Shown here piece after piece: positions 26,691 through 35,204 of a stretch of 50,143 nucleotides of DNA. Source of the DNA: Oscillatoria sp. GTDB taxonomy: Bacteria > Cyanobacteriota > Cyanobacteriia > Cyanobacteriales > Laspinemataceae. Each line of letters begins with the position of its first letter. Positions within the stretch are counted from its first letter, which is position 1. The position numbers and the translations under genes were made by a program. The stretch is taken from assembly GCA_011390515.1 (NCBI GenBank), contig JAABSJ010000015.1, positions 1 to 50,143 on the forward strand, given 5' to 3'. The notes under the pieces were generated by a model. The model made no database searches, had not been told where the DNA came from, and was given only the letters and a program-made list of their open reading frames with translations.

Positions 26691-28016
26691 ATGACCAGTG
26701 GCGCTTTACCCAATGGGCAGCAGCCAGATTCCCCTAATCTGGACGGGCAGTCCACTCCCCTTTATAAAAATGAAGAAATTATTTATAACTTTTTCCTAAA
26801 CTTGGTGAACACGAATTCTCCGGAAATCGTCACCATCGAGTTTAAAACTTTATTCATTGAATTTGTAAATACCGATAAAAACACCGAGGCTTGGAATGTC
26901 CTATTTCGGATTATTTATGCGGAAAATGAAGATAAATTTCATAAAATCCTCAATCGCTGTTGTTACATTCTCGTCAATAATTGGCAAGCGAGTCGCCACA
27001 ATGCCGCTATTCAGGACCTGATCCAAATGTTTCAGGACAAAACCATTGGTTCCTATACGGCTTCTATGAGTTTGCACCGACTCCGAACCTGGTTAACTAA
27101 TTTTTCCAACAGTGAAGATTACAAAGCCCTAGAACTGTTTGCCTCTCAGAGCGAAGATGGTCATTGGAGTCATCGCTATTCGAGTTACTTATTAGCTCAT
27201 CAATCCGTCTTTGGCAAATCCAAAGAACAAAAAGAAGCCGCCAAAGCCCTCTCCCGCCAACTCAAAGAACGGTTTAAGTTTGACCTAGCCATGTACACGG
27301 CTCGGTCCCAAAATCAAATGGTCCAGCCGGAAGTCACGAACAAAAACCCCACGGGTTTGGGTAATGATGTTCTCCGACTGATTAAAACAGTGGTCGCTAA
27401 ACGAGGACCTTACAATTATGTCAATTTGGCCCATATTTTTATCAATCAAACTCAAGGGGGTACTTATAAATCTTTTAAAATCGCCCTCAAAAAATATTTA
27501 ATATTCTCCGTAGAACATCAGACTTTTGTTGATACCATCAATAATAAACTTTCCACTAAGCTAGTAGAGCTGGGCAAGAATCATGATGAGGAAATATTAA
27601 CTCCTGTTTTACTCAAAAACACTTGTAAAAAAACCATTGAATTTTTAACCACTGAAAACGGCAAAGAACCCTCCTTGCTGTTTATTCTGTTATTGGCAAA
27701 CGGCAATCCTATGACCTTAGCCATTGTCCTGTTGAAGCTGGTTTTAATCTGTAAATCCTGTTCCCCTCACTTAGAAGCCTGTTTAGCCAATTTAATCCGC
27801 TACTATGAGGAACAGTCTCAAACTGAATGCAAGTGGCTGATCAACTTCTTAGAAGTCGTGCGAATTACCTTCGCCATTTATGCTGACAACGTGGAATATA
27901 ACGTAGTGAGATGGGATGGAGACTCCACCACCGGCTTCTCCGATAGTGAGAACAAAAGCTACCGGATTTTCTCCTCGGTGAAACGCCCGATATCGGAACC
28001 CGAGGATGAAGGATAA
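26691..28016 (+). CDS. Hypothetical protein, mostly helical, ~441 residues
   Basis: 441 residues with no recognised catalytic motif, signal peptide or membrane helix apart from one hydrophobic run (PSLLFILLLANGNPMTLAIVLLKLVLI, split at 20 residues in the real count). The composition is rich in Leu, Asn, Lys and aromatic residues, lower in GC than neighbouring genes, and predicted all-helical, as in armadillo/HEAT-type scaffolds. Two copper-pathway-unrelated features, a Ser/Asn-rich N-terminus (QPDSPNLDGQSTP) and an acidic tail (PISEPEDEG), bracket the fold. It is 61 bp upstream of ctaA on the same strand, so co-transcription is possible. Function unknown. Confidence 0.65.
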   Translation: MTSGALPNGQQPDSPNLDGQSTPLYKNEEIIYNFFLNLVNTNSPEIVTIEFKTLFIEFVNTDKNTEAWNVLFRIIYAENEDKFHKILNRCCYILVNNWQASRHNAAIQDLIQMFQDKTIGSYTASMSLHRLRTWLTNFSNSEDYKALELFASQSEDGHWSHRYSSYLLAHQSVFGKSKEQKEAAKALSRQLKERFKFDLAMYTARSQNQMVQPEVTNKNPTGLGNDVLRLIKTVVAKRGPYNYVNLAHIFINQTQGGTYKSFKIALKKYLIFSVEHQTFVDTINNKLSTKLVELGKNHDEEILTPVLLKNTCKKTIEFLTTENGKEPSLLFILLLANGNPMTLAIVLLKLVLICKSCSPHLEACLANLIRYYEEQSQTECKWLINFLEVVRITFAIYADNVEYNVVRWDGDSTTGFSDSENKSYRIFSSVKRPISEPEDEG

Positions 28017-28077
28017 TGCCCACTCCCCTGGGAAAAGCGTTACACTTTGGCGATAATACCTTAATGATTTGATATTC

Positions 28078-30444
28078 ATGCTTTCATCGGAAACCCAAAC
28101 CCCCAAACCCCCCTCACCCGTTGCCACCACCGCCCTGGATGTGGGCGGCATGAAATGTGCCGGTTGTGTCCAAGCAGTAGAACGTCAACTCACACAACAA
28201 CCCGGAGTCATTTCCGCCCGGGTCAATTTGGTCACGGAAGTCGCCGCAGTAGAGTATGAACCGGACAAAATCGACCCGGCACAACTGGCCCAAAAGTTGA
28301 GTGCATCAGGATTCCCCACAGAACTGCGTTCGACCACCCCTTCGGGACCAGGAGAGAATGCCCAAACCACTCGCCACCGCCAATCCATTCGCGCCGCCTT
28401 ATGGAACCTGGCAGTCGCCACCCTGTTAATCCTCCTCTCCGGTTTAGGACACCTCGGCCAACTCGGACTCCTCAACCACATCGAATTCCATTGGGCCCTA
28501 GCAACAGCGGCGATCGCCATTCCAGGCCGTCCCATCCTCGTTGAAGGGGTCCGCGCCTTATGGCGCAACAGTCCCAACATGAATACCCTAGTCGGATTAG
28601 GCGCACTCAGTGCCTATCTCGCCAGTTGCATCGCCTTCCTCTTTCCCCAACTCAAATGGGAATGCTTTTTCGATGAACCCGTGATGTTACTCGGATTTAT
28701 CCTCCTCGGGCGCACCTTAGAACAACTGGCAAGACAGCGCGCCTCCGCCTCCCTCCAGGCCCTCATCTCCCTCAAACCCGCCACCGCCCGCTTAATCACC
28801 ACCCCCCTCTCTCCCACCACCGATTCCGACTCCCCCCCCTTCACCCTAGAAATCAACGCCGATCGCGTCAAAGTTGGCGAATATGTCCAAGTCCTCCCCG
28901 GAGAAAAAATCCCCGTGGATGGGGAAATCATCTCCGGCAGTACCACCATCGATGAATCCATGTTGACCGGCGAATCCCTCCCGGTCCTCAAACAAACCGG
29001 CGATCCCGTGGTTGGCGGAACCCTCAATCAGTCCGGCGTCATCGCCATCCGCGCCACCCGCATCGGGGGAGAAACCACCCTCGCTCAAATTGTCACCCTC
29101 GTAGAAGAGGCCCAAACCCGCAAAGCACCGATTCAACACCTCGCCGATACCGTCGCCGGATACTTTACCTACGGCGTCATCACCATCGCCACCGTTACCT
29201 TTGCATTTTGGTACTTAATCGGCACCCACCTCTTCCCCCAAGTCTTACAACCGGCGATGCAGTTGACTCCCCTGTTACCGATGGGAGGTCACCTCCATTC
29301 CCTGATGGAACCCACTTCCCCCTTGTTACTCAGTTTGAAACTGGCGATCGCCGTCTTAGTCATCGCTTGTCCCTGTTCCCTGGGACTCGCTACCCCCACC
29401 GCCCTCCTCGTCGGCACCAGCATGGGTGCAGAACGGGGATTACTGATTCGCGGAGGAGACATTCTCGAAGGGGTGGCCCAAATTGATACGGTAATTTTTG
29501 ATAAAACAGGCACCCTCACCACCGGGGAACCGGAAGTCACCGATTGTCTCTGCATTGACTCGGTGGATGCTGCTGCAATGCTGCAACTTGCAGCAACAGT
29601 GGAAAGCGGGACCAATCATCCCCTCGCCAAGGCCATTTTAATCGAGTCCAAAACCCAGAATCTCCCTCTCCTGAGTGGCGATTGCTTTCAGACAGAACCG
29701 GGATGCGGGGTTTGCGCAACCGTAGAGAATGATTTTGTCCTGTTGGGAACCGAGGACTGGTTTAGGCAACAGGGGATAGAGATTTCCCCAGACTGGAGTT
29801 CCCGGATCCGAACACTGGCAGAAGCGGGTAAAACCGTGGTGTTAGTGGGGAAAGGGGGAGAATTAATCGGGTGTATTGCTGTGCGCGATCGCCTGCGAGA
29901 GGATGCTCAATCCACCTTAGATGCTTGTCGGAATATGGGATTACGGGTGATGATGGTAACCGGCGATCGGCCAGAAGCGGCCCAGGCGATCGGGGAATCC
30001 CTGGGACTCAACCCCACGGATATCCTCGCCGGAGTCTCTCCTGCGGGTAAAGCAGAGGCGATCGCCCATCTCCAATCCCAGGGTCAATGCGTCGCAATGG
30101 TCGGAGATGGCATCAATGATGCCCCTGCCTTAGCTCAAGCGGATATTGGCATCAGTTTAAATGCCGCCACCGATGTCGCTGTAGAAACCGCAGGTATTGT
30201 TTTAATGCGGGATTCTCTGATGGATGTAGTCAGTTCTATCCACCTGAGTCGCGCCACCTTTCGCAAAATTCGGCAAAACTTATTTTGGGCTTTCGCTTAC
30301 AATATCCTCGGCATTCCCGTCGCTGCCGGTCTGCTACTGCCTCTCTGGGGAATCTTATTAAATCCCTCAACTGCCGGTGCATTCATGGCCTTCAGTTCCG
30401 TCAGTGTCGTCACCAATTCCCTACTGTTGCGCCGCACTGATTAG
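28078..30444 (+). CDS. ctaA: CtaA-type copper-transporting P1B ATPase
   Basis: 788 residues from ATG 28078. The N-terminal HMA metal-binding domain has GMKCAGC (C27, C30). Eight membrane helices follow; the sixth carries the ion-binding CPC at 431-433 ([14 protein letters not shown]). The actuator motif TGES (297-300), the phosphorylated D475 in DKTGTLT and [10 protein letters not shown] are intact. The stretch [19 protein letters not shown] and the long loop before CPC with several histidines resemble cyanobacterial CtaA more than PacS. CtaA imports Cu(I) and, with the chaperone Atx1 and PacS, supplies plastocyanin and cytochrome oxidase. The stop codon TAG lies inside the first bases of a MITE (30442-30524). 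Confidence 0.88.
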   Translation: MLSSETQTPKPPSPVATTALDVGGMKCAGCVQAVERQLTQQPGVISARVNLVTEVAAVEYEPDKIDPAQLAQKLSASGFPTELRSTTPSGPGENAQTTRHRQSIRAALWNLAVATLLILLSGLGHLGQLGLLNHIEFHWALATAAIAIPGRPILVEGVRALWRNSPNMNTLVGLGALSAYLASCIAFLFPQLKWECFFDEPVMLLGFILLGRTLEQLARQRASASLQALISLKPATARLITTPLSPTTDSDSPPFTLEINADRVKVGEYVQVLPGEKIPVDGEIISGSTTIDESMLTGESLPVLKQTGDPVVGGTLNQSGVIAIRATRIGGETTLAQIVTLVEEAQTRKAPIQHLADTVAGYFTYGVITIATVTFAFWYLIGTHLFPQVLQPAMQLTPLLPMGGHLHSLMEPTSPLLLSLKLAIAVLVIACPCSLGLATPTALLVGTSMGAERGLLIRGGDILEGVAQIDTVIFDKTGTLTTGEPEVTDCLCIDSVDAAAMLQLAATVESGTNHPLAKAILIESKTQNLPLLSGDCFQTEPGCGVCATVENDFVLLGTEDWFRQQGIEISPDWSSRIRTLAEAGKTVVLVGKGGELIGCIAVRDRLREDAQSTLDACRNMGLRVMMVTGDRPEAAQAIGESLGLNPTDILAGVSPAGKAEAIAHLQSQGQCVAMVGDGINDAPALAQADIGISLNAATDVAVETAGIVLMRDSLMDVVSSIHLSRATFRKIRQNLFWAFAYNILGIPVAAGLLLPLWGILLNPSTAGAFMAFSSVSVVTNSLLLRRTD

Positions 30445-30524
30445 ACTTCTACCTTTCATTATAAAAAGCCCCCCTTCTTAAGGGGGGTTGGGGGGATCTC
30501 TCCGGAATGAAAGCAAGAGGTCTA
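30442..30524. mobile_element. MITE-like element, family A, copy 3, overlapping the ctaA stop codon
   Basis: Degenerate left end TAGACTTCTACCTTTCATT, core CCCCCCTTCTTAAGGGGGG, right end AAAGCAAGAGGTCTA. The first three bases (TAG) are the stop codon of ctaA. Confidence 0.75.
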
Positions 30525-30560
30525 TAGAGGTTTTCATAGTTATTCGCCTACATTTGGGGG

Positions 30561-30611
30561 AGTGCGAGCATCTTGCTCGCTATTGACAATAGCGAGCAAG
30601 ATGCTCGCACT
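30561..30611. repeat. Perfect 24-bp inverted repeat
   Basis: The arms 30561-30584 (starting AGTGCGAGCATCTTGC) and 30588-30611 are exact reverse complements around a GAC loop. A half-copy (AGTGCAAGCATCTTGCTCGC) lies at 34384-34403. Confidence 0.85.
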
Positions 30612-30619
30612 TCTATCAA

Positions 30620-30755
30620 TAGACTTCTTGCAAAATACCGTAGAGATCCCCCCAACCCCCCTTGGATCCCCCTCCCGTCCCCCTTAAAAAGGGGGAAGCC
30701 AGCGGAATAAATGTTTTATTCACGGGGGGCTTTTTAGAATTTGGCAAGAGGTCTA
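30620..30755. mobile_element. MITE-like element, family A, copy 4 (with expanded core)
   Basis: Ends TAGACTTCTTGCAAAAT / GGCAAGAGGTCTA. The middle holds a second palindromic segment (CCCTCCCGTCCCCCTT...AAGGGGGAAGCCAG) not present in the short copies, resembling the cores at 33620-33761 and 41663-41849. Confidence 0.75.
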
Positions 30756-30835
30756 ATATCTGTACCTCATGAGTCCGGAAATGGCTATATTCTCAATCGG
30801 TTCCCATTGCCCCTAATTGGCAACCACTACCCCGA

Positions 30836-31183
30836 TTAACTTGCGGCAGTTTCTAAAAGCTCCCAATAGCGATTTTCTGCGATCGCCTCCGATAGCAGAT
30901 TAAACATTTGCCGACAACGGTTATTTAAATGCAGGGGCAATTCTTCATTTTTCATCACCACATTCATCCCCACTTCATCTTCCACCCCAACCGTTCTATT
31001 GATTAACACTTCCACAGTGACTAACTTCGTAAATGGAACTTCTCCCGGTTGTTCCCGTGCCATAATATAGTCGGCAGTTTCGTAAATAATATTCAAATTC
31101 GCAGCCTCTAAAATTTCTCCGAGCAAGGGCCGGAAATTTTCCAAGGGAACTGCAACGATAAATAAGCCAGTGTAGCGAGCCAT
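30836..31183 (-). CDS. Conserved cyanobacterial hypothetical protein
   Basis: 115 residues from ATG 31183 (MARYTGLFIVAVPLENFRPLL); the frame extends to 31231 with a less natural start. The protein is a compact alpha/beta-type sequence with YETADYIMAREQPGEV and LVTVEVLINRTVG, then VVMKNEELPLHLNNRCRQMF. It resembles a family of ~115-residue proteins widespread in cyanobacteria, as far as I recall, with no assigned role. No signal peptide or membrane segment is present. A HIP1 site lies in the C-terminal coding region. The gene is isolated between repeat elements. Confidence 0.7.
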   Translation of the reverse strand: MARYTGLFIVAVPLENFRPLLGEILEAANLNIIYETADYIMAREQPGEVPFTKLVTVEVLINRTVGVEDEVGMNVVMKNEELPLHLNNRCRQMFNLLSEAIAENRYWELLETAAS

Positions 31184-31329
31184 TATGTAATTAGGGGCGT
31201 TCAACGGTTTGATTCTCCTGATCATACTCAATTAAGACTCTTAATTCAGGATGATGAAGAGATGGACATTTTTAGGGGCTGTTTGCTCCCTTGCTCAACC
31301 GGACTGAGCCCTTCTCTCTCTACTCCGTA

Positions 31330-31351
31330 GGGGCGATTCCCGAATCGCCCC
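31330..31351. repeat. Short palindrome GGGGCGATTC/GAATCGCCCC
   Basis: Ten-bp arms around CC. It is a relative of the GCGATTCG...CGAATCGC palindromes at 34192-34237 and 40177-40223. Confidence 0.7.
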
Positions 31352-31589
31352 GCTGTTTAGGGTTCAATTTGCTTTCTTGGCATCAGTCCGGTTAATTTAC
31401 CGCAGACAACAATCTCCGGTGCTCATTTTCAGCCTGACCCTGAGTTATCACCCACAGGCTAAACCGGATCTAGTCTAAAAAATTAGTTATTCGTGATGTT
31501 AATTGCTTTTTCAGATTTGGTCAACTGTACAGGGTCACGGGTCATAATCTTCACAACCGGGACCAACTGTAACCGTTTATCTTTTATCC

Positions 31590-31790
31590 GGGCATCCCGC
31601 ATCCTTGATGCTGATGAAGCGGGATTCTAGGGATTGGATCGGGCTTAAAAAATTGGGGCTGACCGCAACGCCGTCTTACCTCAGCTTCTGACCTGGAAAA
31701 ACCAGGTGGGCATCGTGGCTCATAGCTTTACGTTTCCGGATACAATGTCCGGTTTACGGCCACTAGAACTCTACGATTCCCTTATAAATT
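31590..31790 (-). mobile_element. Possible degraded IS200/IS605-type right end (tnpB tail remnant)
   Basis: Read on the minus strand, a short frame encoding VLVAVNRTLYPET ends at a stop (31728-31730). It is followed by hairpins ACCTGG/CCAGGT (31691-31707) and GAATCCCGC...GCGGGAT (31594-31625). A GAATCCCGC...GCGGGAT stem after a small frame is typical of tnpB 3' ends in cyanobacteria. The tnpB reading frame itself is absent. The call rests on pattern recall and is weak. Confidence 0.3.
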
Positions 31791-31903
31791 AAGGCATAGA
31801 TCATAAAACACTATTGGCAGTCACCAACGTTGCAGTTCAGCTATCTCATTGTAATCTATTTCCGAGAAATGACAAGGGGGGGGTCGGGAATAAGTTGGAG
31901 GGA

Positions 31904-31990
31904 CCTTGGTCATTGGTCATTGGTCATTGGTCATTGGTCTTATGTCCTTGGTCCTTGGTCTTATGTCCTTGGTCCTTGGTCTTATGTCCT
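31904..31990. repeat. Heptamer short tandem repeats, longest block
   Basis: About twelve units: four of TTGGTCA/CATTGGT, then a higher-order unit TTATGTCCTTGGTCCTTGGT repeated two to three times. This second-order structure shows recent expansion of a 21-bp triplet of heptamers. Confidence 0.85.
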
Positions 31991-32020
31991 GGGGAGATGG
32001 GGGAAATGGGGTTAACACCC

Positions 32021-32232
32021 CTGTAGGGGCGCTTCGGGAAGCGCCTGTACAGTGGTTTTAATCCTAGCCCTGCCAAGGTGTGTAGATTGTAGGGGCGCAA
32101 TGCTTGCGCCCTATTTTGGGCGCAAGCATTGCGCCCCTACAAGAAATAACGATTGAGCGTCATTAAATTTACGCCCTATTTTGGGCGCAAGCATTGCGCC
32201 CCTACAAGAAATAACGATTTTCATTAAATTTA
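32021..32232. repeat. Palindromic and direct repeats with GGGCGCAAGCATTGCGCCC
   Basis: Hairpin 32021-32052 (CTGTA..GGCGCTTC / GAAGCGCC..TACAG). A long palindrome, 32089-32140, has 22-bp arms starting GTAGGGGCGCAATGCTTGCG. Its right half plus AAGAAATAACGAT and CATTAAATTTA is repeated directly at 32172-32232. The region between the unknown gene and purK is otherwise gene-free. Confidence 0.8.
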
Positions 32233-32310
32233 CCACCTTGACAGGGCCAACGTTTTAATCCCTGTCGGTTGTTGCGATTAGGGTCTCGTTTTAACCCCCG
32301 CCGGTTGTTG

Positions 32311-33483
32311 CTACCCTGGATACCAGATGGATTCAATCTGGTGCGCGAGTTCCTGACATTGCTGCTGTAAGGCATTTCCGGATACCCCTTGGACGATCGC
32401 CGTAACATGACCCATTTTGCGTCCAGGACGGGATTGCGTCTTGCCATACCAATACAGATGCGCCCCGGGAACTGCCCGGAGTTGCTGCTGTTTGGCGCTA
32501 TAGTCGTCCTCAGACTCCTCATATCCCAGCAAATTCACCATGACGGCCCCCGCACAGTTGAGGGAGGGGTCGGGCAAGGGTAAATCACAAACCGCCCTGA
32601 GATGCATTTCAAACTGCGAGGTGTTGCAGGCATTGATAGTTAAGTGTCCGCTGTTGTGGGTCCGGGGGGCAATTTCATTCACTAGGACCTGACCCTGGGG
32701 GGTTAAAAATAGTTCAATGCCGAAAATGCCGACGACATCTAGGGCGGATAATAGACGATGCGCGATCGCCTCCACTTGAGCATTCACCTCCGGAGTCACA
32801 TCCCCAGGGGCGATCGCCCGACGGCAAACTTGCGCTTCCTGCTGGGTTTCCACCACCGGATAAATCACCACCTCACCGGCCTGATTTCGGGCTGCCATGA
32901 CCGCTAATTCTCGCTCAAAGGGGATAAATTCTTCCAGGAGTACCCCCGGGCGACCCCAGCGTTCCCAGGTGGCGAGGAGAGTTTGGCGATCGCCACAAAT
33001 AGCCGTTCCCTGACCATCATAGCCATGACGCCGCGCCTTCATCACCACCTTTTCCGATGGCAGGTCCGGGGTAGGCGGCAGTTCGGTCCCATCAAAAGCC
33101 ATAAATTTGGGCACCGGCAACCCCAGCGATCGCAAATAACACCGCTGTTCATACTTATCCAAAATTGGCGCTAAAACCGACAACTTCGGGCGGAAGCAGA
33201 CCCCTTGTCGTTCCAACTGTGCTAACGCCGTTAAATCCACAAACTCATTTTCAAACGTAATCACATCACAGCGTTCAGCCAGTTGCGCCGTAGCCTGGGC
33301 ATCATCAATCGGTGCTAAAATCACCTCAGAAGCTCGGGCCGCTGCCGGATCGCTATTTTTGGGGGTCTGAACCACCAGTTCGATCCCGAGTGCATCCGCC
33401 GCATCCGCCATCATCCAGGCCAATTGACCCCCGCCTATTACTCCAACCCGGTTTATTTTTTCAGTGCGATCGATCTGGCTCAT
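32311..33483 (-). CDS. purK: PurK, N5-carboxyaminoimidazole ribonucleotide synthase
   Basis: 390 residues from ATG 33483 (a TTG extension to 33489 exists). PurK is an ATP-grasp enzyme that carboxylates AIR with bicarbonate and ATP in purine synthesis; its product goes to PurE. The N-terminal Rossmann-type region is VGVIGGGQLAWMM. The ATP-grasp core carries VVMKARRHGYDGQGTA, VLLEEFIPFERELAVMAAR and the metal-binding VNEIAPRTHNSGHLTI. The C-terminal part YWYGKTQSRPGRKMGHV is typical of PurK. No purE is adjacent. Length and motifs are complete. Confidence 0.95.
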   Translation of the reverse strand: MSQIDRTEKINRVGVIGGGQLAWMMADAADALGIELVVQTPKNSDPAAARASEVILAPIDDAQATAQLAERCDVITFENEFVDLTALAQLERQGVCFRPKLSVLAPILDKYEQRCYLRSLGLPVPKFMAFDGTELPPTPDLPSEKVVMKARRHGYDGQGTAICGDRQTLLATWERWGRPGVLLEEFIPFERELAVMAARNQAGEVVIYPVVETQQEAQVCRRAIAPGDVTPEVNAQVEAIAHRLLSALDVVGIFGIELFLTPQGQVLVNEIAPRTHNSGHLTINACNTSQFEMHLRAVCDLPLPDPSLNCAGAVMVNLLGYEESEDDYSAKQQQLRAVPGAHLYWYGKTQSRPGRKMGHVTAIVQGVSGNALQQQCQELAHQIESIWYPG

Positions 33484-33534
33484 TGTCAAGTGCAGTTGTT
33501 CTGTTTCTGTTTATTTCTAGTCTTTCAGAAAAAT

Positions 33535-33761
33535 TAGACATCTGGCAAAAAAATGGATTGATCCCCCCAACCCCCCTTAAGAAGGGGGGCTTTAGAGAAT
33601 TAATTTTGCAATATGTCTATTCCTCTGGCCTCCCCCAGTAATAAAACATTTATTCCTCTGGCCTCCCCCTTCTTAATCTGGCCTCCCCCTTCTTAAGGGG
33701 GACGGGAGGGGGATCTCACGGGGAAAAAGGCGGATCAAACTGGTATTTTGCAAGAGGTCTA
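33535..33761. mobile_element. MITE-like elements, family A, two adjacent copies (one expanded)
   Basis: Copy 33535-33619 has degenerate ends TAGACATCTGGCAAAAA / TTTTGCAATATGTCTA with core CCCCCTTAAGAAGGGGG. It is directly joined to a second, right-ended element to 33761 (TATTTTGCAAGAGGTCTA). That one contains TCTGGCCTCCCCC repeats at 33645-33696, probably produced by nested insertion or recombination. Confidence 0.7.
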
Positions 33762-33801
33762 TTGAATCCTAAACCCTTACCCCGATTAATTTTATCGCCA
33801 A

Positions 33802-34143
33802 ATGCTCAAACGTTGGTTTTTGTGGATAATCGCCAGCCTTTTGACCCTCGGACTCATCCTCTGGGTGACCCCGGCCCGGTCTGAAAACAAGGTGGATGCG
33901 AACTGTACCTACAATGACATTTCCTTGTATGGCAAAGTGCAAATTGTCGAGAGTTTTCCAGACTTAAAGATTCAGGTGGTTGCCTCATTTCCCGACCTCC
34001 GGGTAAAAATGGTTAATTCCTTTCCCGATAGTTGTGGCAAGTGGCAGGTAGTCGAGTCATTCCCGGACTTTAAAGTTCAGGTTGTTGATTCGTTTCCAGA
34101 CCTTAAAATTAAATGGGTGGAGTCGTTTCCGGGAATTCCTTAA
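33802..34143 (+). CDS. Exported SFPD-repeat protein
   Basis: 113 residues. A signal peptide MLKRWFLWIIASLLTLGLIL is followed by a likely cleavage after ARS. From ~residue 45 an 11-residue unit of type K-V-Q-V-V-x-SFPD-L is repeated six times (KVQIVESFPDL, KIQVVASFPDL, RVKMVNSFPDS, KWQVVESFPDF, KVQVVDSFPDL, KIKWVESFPG). The alternating hydrophobic pattern suggests short beta-strands joined by SFPD turns, possibly a small solenoid. Two cysteines (C35, C78) could form a disulphide. I recognise no named family or function. The gene lies between repeat clusters. Confidence 0.65.
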   Translation: MLKRWFLWIIASLLTLGLILWVTPARSENKVDANCTYNDISLYGKVQIVESFPDLKIQVVASFPDLRVKMVNSFPDSCGKWQVVESFPDFKVQVVDSFPDLKIKWVESFPGIP

Positions 34144-34191
34144 AGACTGCTGCATCAGAGGTTTGCTGGGGCAAAATAGTCGGAGTTAAGC

Positions 34192-34237
34192 CTAAATAAT
34201 GTAGAGGCGATTCGCGAATCGCCTCTACATTATTTAG
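34192..34237. repeat. Perfect 46-bp palindrome
   Basis: The left half starts CTAAATAATGTAGAGGCG and the right half is its exact reverse complement, meeting at TTCGCGAA. It is related to the palindromes at 31330-31351 and 40177-40223. Confidence 0.85.
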
Positions 34238-34238
34238 T

Positions 34239-34292
34239 TGTAGGGTGGGCACTGCCCACCGGACCTACGGTGGGCAATGCCCACCCTACAAC
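34239..34292. repeat. Palindrome with GTAGGGTGGGCA arms
   Basis: Arms GTAGGGTGGGCA and TGCCCACCCTAC enclose a smaller inner palindrome GCCCACCG/CGGTGGGC. The repeat type is often seen in cyanobacterial intergenic regions. The remaining spacer up to CyanoP (34293-34550) shows a short AAGAAACC/GGTTTCTT stem near 34333 and nothing else. Confidence 0.75.
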
Positions 34293-34550
34293 TCTTAACA
34301 AAAATGTGGGTAATTAGCAACAAATTAGGTTAAGAAACCAGGTTTCTTGTCCTAGCTTATCTAAGACTGTACCAAGTCCTAGGAGTGCAAGCATCTTGCT
34401 CGCTTTGAAGAAAAAATAAACCCGCTATCCGATAAAATTGGCTAAAATCGCCCCCGGCAATGGCAAAATAAGAGCACGCGCAAGCGTAAGGGGGCGCTTC
34501 AGCCATTGGTGCTGGTGCAATCCCGGTCATCAACGAAGGAGATTGCAGTC

Positions 34551-35093
34551 ATGCTCAAACGAATTGCCACAATTATGGTGGTCATAGTTAGTCTGGTCCT
34601 CAGCAGTTGTACGGTTTCAGCCGCCAGTGGACTCAAAAGCCATATCGATAGTACCGATGGATACGAGTTCCTGTATCCGAATGGGTGGGTGCCGGTGAAG
34701 GTGAATAATGGTCCAGATGTGGTCTATCACGATTTGATAGAAACCCGGGAAAATGTGAGCGTAGTGGTCTCTCCGGTGAAAGATGGGAAAACCTTAACCG
34801 AATTGGGGACGCCGAGTGAGGTGGGGTATAAACTCTCCAAAAATGCGATCGCACCCCCAGGATCCGGGCGCGAAGCGGAATTAATTAATGCCGAACAGAG
34901 AGAAAAGGGTTCAAAGACTTACTATCTGTTAGAATATGCAGTAAAACTTCCCTACCAAGAGCGACATAATTTTGCCAGTGTTGCGATTAGTCGCGGGAAA
35001 CTTTTTACCTTAAATGTCTCCACCTCGGAAGCGCGCGCCGAAAAAATGAAAGAGCAGTTTCAAACCGTGGTTGATAGTTTCTCGGTTTACTAA
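34551..35093 (+). CDS. CyanoP, PsbP-like photosystem II assembly lipoprotein
   Basis: 180 residues from ATG 34551, with GAAGGAG nine bases ahead. The lipobox LSSC (C20) marks a thylakoid-lumen lipoprotein. The PsbP fold is shown by HIDSTDGYEFLYPNGWVPVKV, then DVVYHDLIETRENVSVVVSPV, TELGTPSEVGYKL and the C-terminal LFTLNVSTSEARAEKMKEQFQTVVDSF. CyanoP associates with early photosystem II assembly intermediates; it is not the plant-type stable extrinsic subunit. The gene stands alone. Maf follows 111 bp later on the same strand and could be co-transcribed. Confidence 0.92.
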   Translation: MLKRIATIMVVIVSLVLSSCTVSAASGLKSHIDSTDGYEFLYPNGWVPVKVNNGPDVVYHDLIETRENVSVVVSPVKDGKTLTELGTPSEVGYKLSKNAIAPPGSGREAELINAEQREKGSKTYYLLEYAVKLPYQERHNFASVAISRGKLFTLNVSTSEARAEKMKEQFQTVVDSFSVY

Positions 35094-35204
35094 ATCGGTG
35101 AACGTCATCAATCTGAAGATGGACCTCCCTCCCCCCAATTCTTTTCTATAGGAGGGGAGGGGGGAAGGGGTTTAAGTCTTCTACTAATAAGCAAAAATAA
35201 GGTT

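Noticed and set aside
31650..31730. Cobalamin-riboswitch-like string GGCTGACCGCAAC on the plus strand
   Set aside because: It resembles a B12-element piece, but the other conserved B12 boxes are missing and no downstream plus-strand gene exists.
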